From assembly GCA_013399895.1 (NCBI GenBank), contig VXBA01005476.1:2320450-2384449 (forward strand): DNA of 64,000 nt. Reading direction: 5' to 3'. The notes beneath the pieces are model-generated. The model saw only the letters and a list, made by a program, of their open reading frames with translations. It ran no database searches and had not been told where the DNA came from. The stretch's first letter is position 1. Every line of letters starts with the position of its first letter. Positions 1 through 13,400 of the stretch are shown in pieces. Both the position numbers and the translations under genes were made by a program. This DNA comes from Serilophus lunatus (Eukaryota; Chordata; Aves; Passeriformes; Eurylaimidae).

Positions 1-3000
1 GTTGGTTATATCTTCATGGAATTTGTGCTGGTCTTTGGTGAATATGAAGTTCTGGCTAGGCAAGAGAGATCAAGAAGCCTTCCACTAAATAAAAAACACA
101 GCAGTTAGTTCTGCCAGTGAATTGTAGTGCTAGTGCTGTTTGTTGTTCTTTCTCTCAAAAGTAACAAAGACCAGGAAACACTCAAAACTTCACTGGGGGT
201 TGACTTTTCAGTAACATCCCCTCATGTGACAGCTATTAGGACACAAATGCAGTTTGCATTGGAACTGGGCTGCTGTTGAGGCAGAGATGCACAAACAGCA
301 GGCAGTGTGTTTGCCATAGGCAGACTTCAAAACCAAATCCTTTAACTGGTAGAAAAAGGGGGAAAGTAAGGATTTGGTTTTGGAGTTTCACCTTGAGAAA
401 CAAGTGTAACACAACCTAAAAGATAAAGCAACACCCACAATGACACTGCCTTCCCCTAGAGTGAAGAGTTATAAAGTCCATTCACTTCCATAGGACCAGA
501 AGAAAGTTTTGTGCTTCTGAGAAGGTCTTGAATTGTGCCTCTTGGTGTGTGGTGGCAACTGAAGAGCCAAGGCCATTGATGTAGTTGCCCTGAGATCCAC
601 AGAAGTCAGTGGTCCTATGTCAGGTATTTGCAGAAAGGGCTGCCACACACACGTTCAAGAAACCCCTTTGAATAACAGAGTTTAAATTGGAGTTGGGAGG
701 TTTTGTAGAAGACATCCTCTGCCTTAAAATCTGGTCATATTCACGTGGAAGTTACAATTTACTACTCAGTAACTCCAGGGTGTCCACAGGCCTGACACAA
801 AGCAGGCAGAATATGGGTGTTGATTTAACTCCCAAACTACATAGGCCATGAAGTGACTATAGCCTCCATCGCACAGATCCCCATACTAGACGGAGAAGTC
901 ACAGAAAATCTCTGACTTGCGCTTAGATTCATCTGCCTCCTCTCAGAGCCAATCAGCACAATTAATGGGAAAATGTCCTCTGGTTCACAAAAAGTGCAGC
1001 AATGGAAAACAGCCATAAAAGCTCACTCTCTTGTTTTCCAGGGTAGGCAGATTTTCTCTTTCCTCTGAAATTCAGAGTTTTTTCCATAATATAATACCAA
1101 TGGCCAAGCTGTTAACACTGAAGTGCTACCTTCATTTGCATATTTGGGTAACACAGAATGCACCAGCAGTTGAATTTCATGTCAGAGCAGATCTGATTCT
1201 CTAAGATGGAGAGCAGCTTTTAAAAAGTTTTGAATGCAGACTATTTTGGGGGGGGGGAGGGGAGAAACAACAGTGATTTTATCATGAGTTTAGGTCAAAA
1301 CATTTTCACTCCTTGCCAGTCACCTGAAGGTGGTTGATAAGTATGGCTGCAACTAGTCCAGGTGATCAAGATTCTTGAAAAACAATGCATCTTGCTGAAT
1401 TGGACTGAAAGGAACAAGCTGAAGTAAGTGTACTTGCGTGTTTCTTACTCAAGCCTGGTGTAACACAGAACCCTGTGTATACATTTTTCCATGTTCAACT
1501 CTTGGCTGTTTTGGCATGTGAGTTTTTTGAACAATATTTTTTATATTAATGTGTGAGAAACTCATTTTCCAAGTGCCTGAGAGAAACTGTGGATATGGTT
1601 AGAAAGAAGTTACCAGCTGAGCAGTAATTTGAGAGGCCAAGGAAGCGACGTGTCCTCCTTTTCCCTGTCTTACTCACAAAAAGCCCTGTGATGGCAGTCG
1701 GAAGGTTTGAAGCTAATGAAAAATGTCAGTTCTGCCTTTGTTCGTAGGACCCCAGTGCTGGGGGTGGAGAGGTCCCTGAATGCAGGTCAGTAGCACACAC
1801 ATAGCAAATTTGGCACCTCACTGAACAGTTGTTGGGTGTCTTTTGTATAAGCCATGTAGAGGCTGCTGCCAGATTCAACATCCCCCTGGTAAATTCATAA
1901 CAAGAGCAGTGGAAATTGCTGCCTCAACAAGAGGGGTATAATTGCACTTAAGAGTGGCCTTGATTTTGTTTACAGAAAGCAAATACAGTTATTGCATATG
2001 ACATGTAGATCTGCAAGGGGAGATTTATTGGGACCAAAGTTCTGTGTGGTTCTATGATGCCTTTTGGATGTAATTTCTGTATATTGTGTAGTTTTGTTTA
2101 TGGACACTGTTATTTGAGACAAACTGTATATTTAAGTTTGCAAAGGGGGCTCATTCTGTACAAGTGCTTTAACATTATCTGTCAGTCACTAGGTAAAAAT
2201 GCTTCTAAAGGGATGGTTTTATCTCTTTGACATGTTTGGTTTGGGGTCATGAACTTTTGCTCTATGCATTTCTTTACATTTCACTCTGCTTTATTATTGA
2301 CAAATTCTGTCCCCAACAGTTTTAGCTCCGTCTAAGTGGGCAACATAGCTCCCTTCAGTTCAGCCTGGCCTGCCTCTGCAGAGGTAGCATTGTTTACTCA
2401 GAAGTGTTGCAAAGCAACACTCATTGTTCCTGGTCTCTCATGAGGAGAACCCAGGCATGTGGGATGCCACCAGTGACATTGGTTTGGTGTCAGAAGTATT
2501 ATTTGTTGTATGATTTAAGTGTGTAGGGGAAGACAAGCAAGGAAGTTCTCTGGAGGGAAAATATTGCTGTGATAGGGAGGGACAGTGGTTGCTTTGTTTG
2601 ACTTTGAGTTGATTCCTTCAAACAAAGTTTCACTAGTCTATAAATCACGGTGCAGATTGCAGTGTAGAGATAAAAAGTGCTGTGTTGTGTTCATGCACGT
2701 GTTTGAGTAGTGGCAGCAGAAAAGCAAATAGCCTGCCTTCCTCCCAGGTATGTAAGTACATCCAGGCTTACCATTCAGCTTGGGGCTTGAATTAAACTTT
2801 GAGGCAGAACTTCCTGGCACTTTGGACCATCTTCACACTTGCTTGCAGTCTGGCTTAATGTTGAAACAAGCCCTTTCCTGGGAGAGGAAATGTTGGAGGG
2901 TTGCCCCTTGCTCAGTGTAATCTAAGGAAGGAGGGTGTGAGCCCTGCCAGGCACCTGGGACACGCCTGGCTGTGCTGTGTGGCCCACCAGGCTTGAGGAG

Positions 3001-4100
3001 ATGTGTGGGCATGGCCAGCGAGGAGGAAATGGTTGTAGCCTTGCAAACTTCCATTGATCCTGTGGGTACCAAAATACCTCTGTGACTGAGCCATGTGGGC
3101 TTCTCTGGACTATGCTGCAGTTTCCCAACCTCTCTATTCATAGAAATTGTAAAAGCAGTGGGACTCCTGAGAGTGTTATTGACTGGTGAGAAACACCAAG
3201 ATGTTTCAAGACAAACAAACCAGACTAAGACCAGACTGTTCTGGCCAAGCTGTGTGGGAATCTGCTGCTAATGGATTTTAAAAAGAAACCAACTTCTGGG
3301 TGAAGAACATAGAATGTTTTCCTAATAAGTTATCAGACCAATAATTCTTCTAGCCTGGCATCTTGTCATTGATTGGGATCTGGTGTTTCAAAGCAAGTTT
3401 CTTCCCATCTCCAGGCTGCTTTCTGCCCTACAGTGGAAGGGCATTGTATTCAGTTCCAAGACCACAATCCAAATTTCTGCTTCTTAAGGACCTGATGCTC
3501 TCCCAACAACAGGCTCAGTGGTACACCCTGGGACATGTAATAACTTTCTGGAACATGTCCTCCTTTTAGTACAAGTTCTCTCAGCAATCCTTGGCATGTA
3601 GTCCAAGTTTCCTAGAAATTAGGGCAGTAATTTATTGCAGTGAAAGTGAGAATGCTTCGCATAACCAAGAAGAAATCCAGGTGACAGCTTTAGTGTGTTG
3701 TTCTTATCTTCTTCAAATATGGAAAATGCTGTTCTGATATAATTTTAAGTCAACAGATTTGGGGAGTGTCAGTTATTTTGTTCACTCTGAGTGTGAGTGA
3801 CCTAGCACTGTATTTTATTTAAAAAATGGTTTCCAATATGCCTTGCTAGTTTTCAACTTAAAAGTCTTTAAAGTGTTACTTCATTTTATTTGTTTTAATA
3901 ATGCTGAGAGACAATTCTGCTAAGTAAGCAAATAAACAGGACAAATAATAATTAGTGGATACCTGAAACAATAATGTTTGTTCTGTAGATGTTTAAGGTG
4001 CCTTTTATATTGAGCCGTAGCTGACAACTAGGAATGCTGAGGCCATTTGAAGAACAGACCACCTGCTGAGGGATTTCAGGAGTCGAGGACACCTCCCTCT
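1..4100. other. Non-coding stretch, 3'UTR-like or intronic
   Basis: No exon could be recognised on either strand. The sequence is richer in A and T than most of the window and has features common in vertebrate 3'UTRs, such as T-rich runs around 2040-2290 and 3800-3900 and a poly(A)-signal hexamer AATAAA at 3931-3936. In human the gene upstream of B3GNT7 on the same strand is ARMC9, so this could be its 3' end or downstream flank, but that rests on synteny alone. A ten-base G run lies at 1248-1257. Short open frames at 2638-3141 show no family signature and are judged spurious. Confidence 0.4.
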
Positions 4101-4107
4101 ATTGATC

Positions 4108-4736
4108 TCAAGGAAAACTTCTGACCGTTGTAAGAGCAGATTTCATTACAGATGCATAGTCCTCGTCCTCTGAAGAGTGAAGAAGTCGAGCTAGGATGGG
4201 ACGGAGGTGCTGGAAACAGCAACTCTGTGCCAGGTGATACAGTTCCCCCTTTGGTCTGCCATGTGCCGGTCTGACTGCCCTCACCGTTGTTTGGATCCGG
4301 TTGACTGTTGGCAGAGGCTGAATGTTTCCTGAGAACAAATCACTTTATTGTCCGTGTCTGCTCAAGCACTGCCTTTTGGGAGCGTAGTTCGTGTTCATGG
4401 TTCATGCAAGAAGCAGAACCATTAGCCCCAAATGAATTCTTTGTCAAGCAGGATGTCTCCCTGAAATTTTTACCCTTTTCTCCAACTGCTTTCCCCCTGG
4501 ATTGAATTTGCAGTATCCTAGTGGATGAGCTCCTGTTAAGCAGATGACTTTTTTTTTGCTAACTTGGTGGATTGTGGCCTGCCATGACTTTCCATGAACT
4601 GGTTCCTTTCTATTTCTTCATCATCCAAGTGAGCAGGAGTTCTGGGACAAGAGGAAAACAGTTCTGTTTCAATTAAGCTGCTTCCATCCTCAAGGTCTGT
4701 GGAAAATGGGCTGTTTGAAACAGACAAAATTTCCAC
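4108..4736 (-). pseudogene. Possible decayed coding sequence, unidentified
   Basis: Three consecutive segments on the minus strand read like protein, in different frames broken by stops. The first (4536-4736) is acidic and serine-rich, with a DLEDGSS stretch followed by LDDEEIERNQ, and ends in a lysine-rich tail before a stop. The second (roughly 4350-4460) reads through an NHEHELRSQK stretch to a stop. The third (4108-4338) holds SSEDEDYASVMK and ends in a stop. The low-complexity and charged composition resembles real disordered protein more than the nearby non-coding DNA does. A possible acceptor (TTTCCACAG) precedes the DLEDGSS part. I do not recognise the family. It could be an old retrocopy, a terminal exon of an unannotated minus-strand gene, or chance. 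No poly(A) remnant was seen at its 3' side. Confidence 0.22.
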
Positions 4737-4740
4737 CCTG

Positions 4741-6850
4741 ACTAACTGTAACAGGAGCTCCTTGCCAGGGAGCTCCTAGTCATGAGCCACCACCTCAGGG
4801 AACGATCCACTGGCAAAGTACGACAGCAGTTCTCAAGGGTCCCATCACTCCATGCCCCAGCAATACTGACTGCTACTATCAGCTCTCACTGTCCTGTTTC
4901 TGCCCAGATCCAGGGATTGGGTCTGTCCAGACTGACTGCACCAGTGCAGCCACACTGCAGCTGGAGGAAAATCATGGACCATCACAACTGGTTCCATGGC
5001 TCATAGCCAAACTCACTGCTTATGTGACATGAGGCCGTGGCAGCCTGGCCCATAATTAAGGCTTTTAGGCCCAAACACAGTACACGGTAAGAGCAAGAAG
5101 AATGTGGTTTGCTTCTCCCAAAATCAAAAAAAAATTTAAAAAAACTAAAAATTGGTCTGATTGGGCTTTTAATAAGGCATGCTTGGCGCTGACCTGACAT
5201 TTAGTGTTGTCTCACTCAGATTCAGGACCTGGCTATTGCAGAGCATAGTTTCCCATTTGTGCAGAATGGGAGAGATAATTGACTTTTGATTTGTTTTCCA
5301 CATAGATGAAAAACTTGGAGTGGCTAAATGGCTCTTTTCTGTACTGTAGGTTAAAACCTTGGGGTGCTTTGGGCAGTGGTAAGGAGAGGTATTGAAAGGC
5401 TTTGTTTCCCTCTAATCCTTGTCCTCATTACACTGAAGATGCAGGTGGTGATGTTGCAGGTTTTCACAAAACCTTGCTGAGCATTTCAGGAAGGTGGGTC
5501 TGAGCCACTTTGAACTTCCACAAATCTTGTTGGGGCTCCCAAGGTTCTCTGAAACCACTTTTACAGCAACTGAAGCAGAAGCCAGTGTCAGCAATTGTGT
5601 GTCACTGCCCAAGTCACCCAGAAATGGCAGCAGTGAGAACTGATTTCATCTCAAATCCTAGTGGGTGACTTGGATCCGGGGTCATGTCCATGTGCAGGGC
5701 TGAGACCAAGGCTTTTTAACCAAAACCAGTCCAGGTGATCTTACACCTTTCTGGTGACAGTAACACATCTCTGTCTGTAGAGTCCAATCTGAAATAGATA
5801 TTTCCTTGCTCTACATCTCATTATTTTCATTGTTTGTTGCTAGTGAGATGGAAATATGTGCTGTATTTCAACTCAATCCAGCTTGCCCCAAGCAGCTATG
5901 AGGAGGCAGCTTGTTTTCTACAAGCACTCTCTCCTTGCTGGCAGCAGGGGATGGTTTGAACCTTTGTACAAAGCTGGGAAGTTTTGTTTGTGTGCCTAAA
6001 ATAAGTTTCAGAAGGAGCCTCAGTACATGCATAAAAATCTCTCCTTTTATCCTGCAGCAATGGCATCTCTGAAGAGTGTCCTTGTAGTTTCCTGTCTCTG
6101 CTTCCTTCCGTTGCTCTAACTTTTTGTTTTGTTTGGAGTGAAGGTTGCCTTATTTTTCCCCCCAGTGGGAATTATTCCATAGGGTTGGATAATGTTCATG
6201 CATTACAGGGGCAAAGGAAGGCTTTGAAAAGTGCTTGTCCCAGGCTGGAGCTCTCTGAAAGCTAGCTGGATGTTTGCTTCTTGTTGGTTGTAGCCCCTTT
6301 CCTTTCAGCTGTACCACAGCCTCTTCCTGCAGCACAGACCTGATCCCAAAGTGATCCCAAATTAGACTATTATGGTAATCTCTGCTATTATACAGGAATC
6401 TCCTTCCTTTTGTGCTGGGGCTGATTAAAATCTCTTATTACCTTCACCTTCTGACGTCAGTCAGTAAGAACAGTTCAGGGCAACTCAACCCTGAAGTGTT
6501 ACCTGTCCAGAGGTGAGACCTCTTGGTGTCCTTAGATGCCTCTCAAACCTTTCCTGGGCAATGGGAATGGGACAGACTCAAGACTCCAGACGAGCTGAGT
6601 AGTTGTTCTGGGCAAAGCAGTAATTCTCAAGCTGCCTTATCTTCTGTGAAGCTGACTGGTCCTGCAGCTTGGCAGAGTTACTGGTCTTACCCACGTGCTG
6701 CTATGAGTGACTTATCTCTGTGCTATGAGTGTAGTTTGTACCGGGAATACCCTGTCCCTTGCTAGGAAATCATCTCCTGAGGATATATGTCCTTGCTTGG
6801 GCATGTTGGAGATGATGGAGAGGATGTTACCACCACAGCATTTAGGGGTG
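4741..6850. other. Intergenic, nothing recognised
   Basis: No exon, RNA gene or repeat family was recognised here on either strand. The short open frames are isolated and have no conserved motif. Confidence 0.4.
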
Positions 6851-7413
6851 TGTGGTGGGTTAACCCTGGTGTGCAGCTCAGCCCCACACAGCCTTCATTT
6901 GCTCCCATGCAGAACGATGGGGGAGAAAAGCAGAAGGGTAAAAGGGAGAAAACTGGTGGATTGAGATAAAGATAGTTAAATAGGAAGGGCAAAAGCTGTG
7001 TGCACCAGCAAAGCGAAATAAAGACTTCATTCACTGCTTCCCATGGGCAGGCAGGTGTTCAGCCATTTCCAGGAGAGCCAGAACAGTTACCCCATCAAGC
7101 ATAACCAGTGTTTGGGAGGACAGACATCCTAACTCCTTCTTTCTCACAGTTTTTGCTGCTGAGCACTCTGGCACACAGTCTGGGATGTCCCTTTGATCAG
7201 TTGGAGTCAGTTGTACTTGCTCTGTCTCCTTCCATCTTCTTGTGCACCCCCAGCCTGCTCACTGGTGGGGCAGTGTGAGAAACAGAGATGGCCTTCATGC
7301 TGTGTAAGCAACAGCTAAAACATCTCTGCCTTATCAGTGTTGTTTTGGTCCCAGATCCAAAGCATAGCACTGTGCCAGCTACTACAGAGAAAATTAGCTC
7401 TGTCCTGGCCACA
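6851..7413 (+). mobile_element. Solo LTR of an avian endogenous retrovirus
   Basis: The segment opens with TGTGGTGGGTTAACCCTGG, the usual 5' end of an LTR family abundant in passerine genomes. It keeps the expected landmarks in order: a purine-rich block with a GGATTGAGATAAAG-type stretch, a poly(A) signal AATAAA at 7017-7022, a central CTTTGATCAGTT motif, a CTGGTGGGGCAGTGTGAGAAACAG block near 7259, and an AAAATTAGCTCTGTC stretch close to the 3' end. No retroviral gene is present on either side, so it is a solo LTR left by recombination. The match to the family is from memory and the copy looks clearly diverged. The exact 3' end (about 7405-7425) is uncertain and no clean target-site duplication was found. 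Confidence 0.75.
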
Positions 7414-10400
7414 GCAGGTCTGTTCATCGTGTGGGACTGGCCATAGCATGTGATGAGTGGAAGCACGGTAAGAGTCAGGAGAGGCAGAAGCTCTTCTGAG
7501 CCCAGCTGGGCACCAGAGGAACTGGGCGGGTGCCAGCAGGGGCTGGTGTGAGGCTGGCACTCAGTTACTGGACACAGACCAGTCAGAGAGTAGAAGATGG
7601 GATTTCATAAACACCTGAGGGGATGTACCATGCAACCCTGAAATTAATGAGCACTGTTGGTCCTCTGCTCCATCTCCAGGGAGTTCCTGGCAGGAACCTT
7701 TAAACCCTCAGTTGGACAGGATGGACCATACTGCACTGGGAAGTGATGCTCCCTTTTCATCAATTCAGCAAAAATTCCTGTTGCTGCGGCAGCTCTTCCA
7801 AGTCAGACTGTTGCTGCCTGACTGCCTGAGCTGTTGCAAGCTCCTTTTCAGCCCAAAGGAGCAGGATATCAGTTTTTTAATCATGAAGAGCTTTTCTTCT
7901 GTCTTGTCATGAATTGATGTGATAGAGTTGTAACTGCTCCAAAGGCTGTTGCTGTGCCTGACTTTCTGTGGAGACTTGTGCTCTGAAACAAAAGGAAGGG
8001 GAAAGCAAAGTAGCTAAAAGCTCTGGTTTGCTAATGTAGCACCAGATGGACACTACAGCTGCAATCTTCCCAATTTTCATGCAGGATTCCGGAGTTTGAC
8101 CTGAGTTCAGGTGTGTATGAAACAATGAGTCTTTATCAGCCTTAACCACAAAGGCCATATCTTTGCACCATATCTTGGTGCAAAAAAGGCTGAATCAATA
8201 TGAAATTTAAGTTATTCCTGTAAATTTAAGAATCAGAAATGGAAACTGTCACCACACCTACTTTCAGAACTTGCACATCACAAAGAAGTTGAGAAATACC
8301 AGTGGTCTGAAATGCAAATGTAATAGCTTAAAAGTGTTTTCTTCTTTTAACTCTTTCCAGCCTGAGGGAGTTTCCCACCTCAGAGGAGATGGGGAGATTG
8401 CAAGAGACAGAGCAGGGAGATGTGGGGCTGCCCCTGAGCCTCGCTGGGCTGTAGGCAGCTGGGCTGGGTGGCTGCTGGGCAGCACTCAAAAAGGTAGAGA
8501 TCAAGTTTTAGGGGGAATCCTGCTTTAATCCTTATTATGTAATCTGAGGGTCCCTTTTTGTGTTGGTAGAGGTGACTCTTGTGATTCCTTAGTGTTGTCT
8601 CATATGTTCTTACAGCAGAGTGAAATCATTTGGGCAGGGTGAAGGTGCAAGGGCTGCCCTGTGTGTAGGGAGAATGGAAATGGGGATACCAGACCTTCAG
8701 TGTTGAGCTTATGTGGGCTGTGGCTGGAGATTGTCTGGAGACTTAGAATGTTAACATGGTCAGTACTGGCTTCTTCTTATTTTCTTTCCCAGGCACAGTT
8801 TGAAGCTAACATTTGTGACCCTGAGGGCGAGAAATAGATTGTGTTTGTCAGGGAAACCACCTGTCTCCCCCACTCGTGTAGTTCAGGAGGGAATCTCTTA
8901 CGTACCACTATTTGCACAGTGAAATTGCAAAATTTTTGATCGTGCATCTGCATAAACTTGGCCCATTCTGTACCAACGTCAGCTAAAAGCTGCTACACAC
9001 ACGGGATCTGGCTTTTCCTCCACTTCCATTGAACGTGCAACCCACGCCAAAGGTTGGGGCTGCTCACGCCCAGTCCAAGGTTTTCCTTTGCTCTACCACC
9101 CACAACTAACCGGATGCAAAGTACCAGATCAACACCTCCTGCAAGACAACGTACCAGAACAAGACATCTCCTCTTGCACGTCCCTTTTTCTCAGCAGCCT
9201 GAATTTTATTTTTTTCCTGCTGTGTTGCTTTAGGCAGGCAGTATCTGGTCAGGTTTCTGTTGCATCAGTGCATTTGCTGGGTATTACCCAAACAACGTGT
9301 TCTGCCACAAAGGAGCGGGTTCGAGCAGGTTAGAGCTGTCCAGCCTGGCCGTGCAGGAACCAGTGATGAATAAACACTCCATAAATACATTCTTCTGCCT
9401 CTCCCCTTCCTCCACACATATATCAATTGCTTTTCCAGATTATTGAGAAAAGAATCTCTGTATTTCCTGGGTGTGAAATGTATTGGTTATCCCTTTGCAA
9501 GCAATAAAGATAATTTTGCTGGCAGCACTGAGGCTTGGCCCAAGGCTCTGCCATTGGATGTCTGATCCAAAGGCCAATTGGAGCAATGGAGATATTTGCC
9601 TCAGCACTGTAAGCTGGTGGCAGATGCCTCCAGATTGCTCTGATGGACTGGGACCCACCTAAGGCAGAGAATCAGCTCAGAATTGGGCAGCCAGCAGAGT
9701 CAGGGCTTTCCTCCTTCCCTGTCCACCCCAGCATGCAGTGCCCTGCAGGACTTGGGCATAGGAAATATTCACTGGCCCTTTCCCCACTTCAGCAACACTG
9801 GGCCTGGGAAATGGGGTCTTTCTGGGCTCCAGGAATCTCAGGGTGTATATGTTTAAACCTTACCCGTGACCTATTCCCCTGTGGCTGCCACCACTGCCCT
9901 TTGGTATCATAAATCTGGCACAGTTGCTATTGCCCCTGAATGGTGGGTTTCATCCTCTGCATACACTCCCTGGACTGTGCTGAGGGGTTGTTATGATCCA
10001 TCCCCCCACTGCTTAAAAAACAAAGCAATGCTGGAAGGAAAGGAGAGAAAAAAGGTTTTGTTGCATTGTTTCTGCAGCCTGATGCCGCAGTACTCGCTCT
10101 CTACTCCGAGGCAGTTCAGCTCTGAGCTGTGCTCACCACGGCATCGTGCAGTGTCGGGTGAAAAGCCACCTCCTTCCCCTGTGGCTGCTGGTGGCTGGTG
10201 CTGGTGTCCACACACAGGTGCCTTGACCTCATGGCCAGGAGTGACCTTTCCCAGGTTAAGCATAGCTTGCAAAACCCTTTGCCTCTCTGTGGGCTTATAA
10301 CTCATTTGTTGTGGTGGTTTCACCGTCAATTAGGAACTGAAGAGGGACTTCACTGCTACCGAAACCTGGCAAACAGCCAGAGGGGGAGGGTGGCTGCAAT

Positions 10401-13400
10401 GAACACCTGAGCCATCCTCCCACCAAGATTTTGAGATTACACCTCTCTGGCCCTACTCGTGGAAGAGAACAAACAAGCCCTCCAAGGAGAGATGCCTGGG
10501 GGAGAGCAGAGGCTTGTCAGTCAGTAGCAAATCCTGGGTGGAGATTCCCCTTGAGCCTGTTCAACTGCCTCTTACAGTTTAGCACAGCCAGGGTTATGGG
10601 TTTTTCCCTTTTAACCCTGTTCCCAAGCCCAGACCTGAGGCCGATAAGGTTCAGATCCTCTACAGATGCACATCAGTGCAGCTTCAGCAACGCCACCAAG
10701 GGTGTGAGGGTGAGGGAGCCCCTTCATCCAGTCTGCTGAGAGCTGTGATGATTTCCCCAGAAAGAGGAGACTGTTTTATCAGATAGTTTGGGCATTTTGG
10801 CAAACTGAACAGAAAAAGGCAGCACGAGGCAGGAAGGAAAGAGATGGAAGATCCTTGTGCAGCCCCATGCACAGAGGATTCCGCTGCATTTGTGCACCTC
10901 CCCTCTGTATCACTCATGGTCATGAGAGTTCACCTTGCTCTTTGGGTCCCTTGAGGTAGGCACATCTTGCTGGAGAGGCTGTGACAGCTGAAAAGCCCTG
11001 GTGTTAGATTGTGGCAGGTTGGTAAGGTTCTTTTTGGGGTACACCTGAACACCACTACTCCTCTGCAACTGCATGCATGGACTTTCCCAGGCTCCAGCCC
11101 TTCACCCCAGTCCATTAGACACAAGTCTCTGGGGAAGGCAACAAGTCCCTTTGCACAAGCAGGACCCGGTGCAGTGCAGGGGATGGTGCTGTCCCACAGG
11201 CAGTGTGCCTCCAGCCCACCCCATGCACAGCCCTGGCCCTGAGAAAGTGCAAGTGGCTTTTCCAGCGGCTCCTCCGCTGGAGGCTTTTGCAACGTTTCCA
11301 GGTGGAGGGGCGGTTTGTGTGGTGGTGCCGACCCTGCTGCCAGCTGGGAGCCGGGGAACAGAGCAGCCCCTTCTCTGGCCCCATCCCTGCACGTCACACA
11401 GAGCCCTGCTGTCGGTCAGAGGAAGTTTGGTGAAGGCAGAAGGGAGGAAAAGATTCCTGGCAGGTTTAATCAGTCCGAGCCAAGAATGGTCCCGTTAGGA
11501 GCTTGTAAACCTTTTTCTTTTCAAATGCATCTATTTATTTTTTTAAAAAAATTGCTGGCTGTTGCTCAAAGCAACCTGGGCTGTGAGTCCATCCCAGTCG
11601 GTCAACCTCTTGCTTGTGGCTCATCCTGGCCCAGATTACTCCGGGAAGGTCTCAGTGAGGGTGTGGATGTCTCCCCTTGGCCAGGAGCCTGTGCCGGCGG
11701 CGGGTGCTGGGGGAGCTCGGCAGGCCGGCCCTGGGAAGACTGGGACAGTGTTTGGGGCTGAGGGCTGCTGAAAGGGCTCAGTGTGTGCGGAGAGTGAGTC
11801 AGCCGGGCTGGAGGGCAGCTGGGAGCCGGCAGAGCAGAGCAGGGCAGAGCTGCTCCAGGAGGGGCCGGCTCCCCAGGGAAAGGTGGCGAAATGAATATCA
11901 TTAGCGTGGAGTGGAGGCAGAAGGGCCTGGGGAAGGAAGGAGGCTGTGAGGTGGTGTTTCTAAGGGTGGAGGGATTTGAGGGACCCTGGGTGTCTGTGCA
12001 GGGTCAGGGATGAGAACAGGAAGAGGGCAGGGGAGGCTGGTTCAGCCTGCACCCCAGGTAGCTCAGTTAACCTTCACGTGGCTTTGGGTGTCAAACAAAG
12101 CCTGAGGAATGGCTGGGAAAGCCCTGGAGAGATTTGTGGGATCCTCAAGACAGGGACCCGTCTTGTGTCACCCTTCAGTGCCCCGACTGCTGACCTGCAG
12201 GGCTGGGGCTCCATACTGGCTGATGCAAAACATCCTTGGAGCTGCCAGTTTTCTTTGGCTCAGTCTGGCTGTGCACTTCCCAGTCTGGCTGATACACACC
12301 CAGGCTGCTGCTGGGCCAGGCCAGCACCTTACACATCCCCAGCATCATCTCCTGGTCCCCAGGGGTGTCCCCTGTTGTGGCAGAGCCAGGAGGTGTCTTG
12401 TCACCTTCTGGAGCAGAGAACATTGCTGGTAGCTCTGGGCTAGTCCCAAAGGGAGAGTGGCTTCCTGGTGGTCCCAGCCAGGACCTCTGTGCCTGGCTGC
12501 ATGTGAGATGAGAAGCAGAGAGGGCTTTCTGGTTTAAATTGAACTCAAGCATGTGTGGGAATGTCTGAGTCCATCACAAAAGCAAACAGCCTTGCTCATG
12601 AGGGTACCAGCAGCCAGAGAGATCCCCTGTGAAGTGTGTGAGGGTTACCTGTGTCCTACTGTCTTCTAGAGGAATCATTTGCTCATGCAAGACACCAGCA
12701 TGTGTGAAAGAGAAGAGGCTCCTCGGGGTTCAGTTTGCTGCTGTCCTTGAGCCCACAGCCACCTGAGGCAGCAACAAGCCTCCACTGAAGCAGAGAGAAT
12801 GTGTCCAGAAAGTGCTGCAGTGGTGGTTGATCAGGAGGTGCATCCTAAGGGAACATGCTTTTAATGGGGATTTAGCTGACTGGACTGTAAGGGAGTTGAT
12901 CTTTGCTGATGAGTCATGCTAAGACATTTCCCTCTAGCAAAGAGAGCCACAGCCCAAAGAGGCTGTGGTGAGGCAGAGGGTCTCACCAGCCAAGCAAATG
13001 GGTAGGGCAGCTGATGGTCCTGGGCAGCCTGGCAACATTCCTTGCCTCCCGCACTGCAGAAAACCACTCCAGAGTCTGAGAATAATCCTATCAATTTTCT
13101 GGCTGTCATCCCAGAGCGAGTTCTTCTACCACACCTCAGGTTTGTTGATCTGTGGAGCCCCATCGCTGAACTCCACAGTCACACACCTGGTGTTGGCACC
13201 GTGAGCTGTTTGTGCCAGGGAGTGTCCCTGCCACCTCTCCCTGAAAGACCAGTGGGCTTTCCATTCTGCTCTTTTCATGCTGCCTAGCTCTCCATCTTTC
13301 CCCACTTCTCCTTTATGTTGGGCAGACTTGACCCTGCAGGACTGACTTCTTAGGGTGGTGCTTTTCTGTCCCGTTGTCACCAGTGGAAGCAGTATGATGA

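Noticed and set aside
1..4100. Attempt to assign this stretch to ARMC9
   Set aside because: Human synteny suggests it, but no ARMC9-like exon could be recognised in the sequence.
10306..10390. Sequence TGTGGTGGTTTCACC, similar to the start of another avian LTR family
   Set aside because: Only the first dozen bases fit. No further LTR landmarks or matching end followed.
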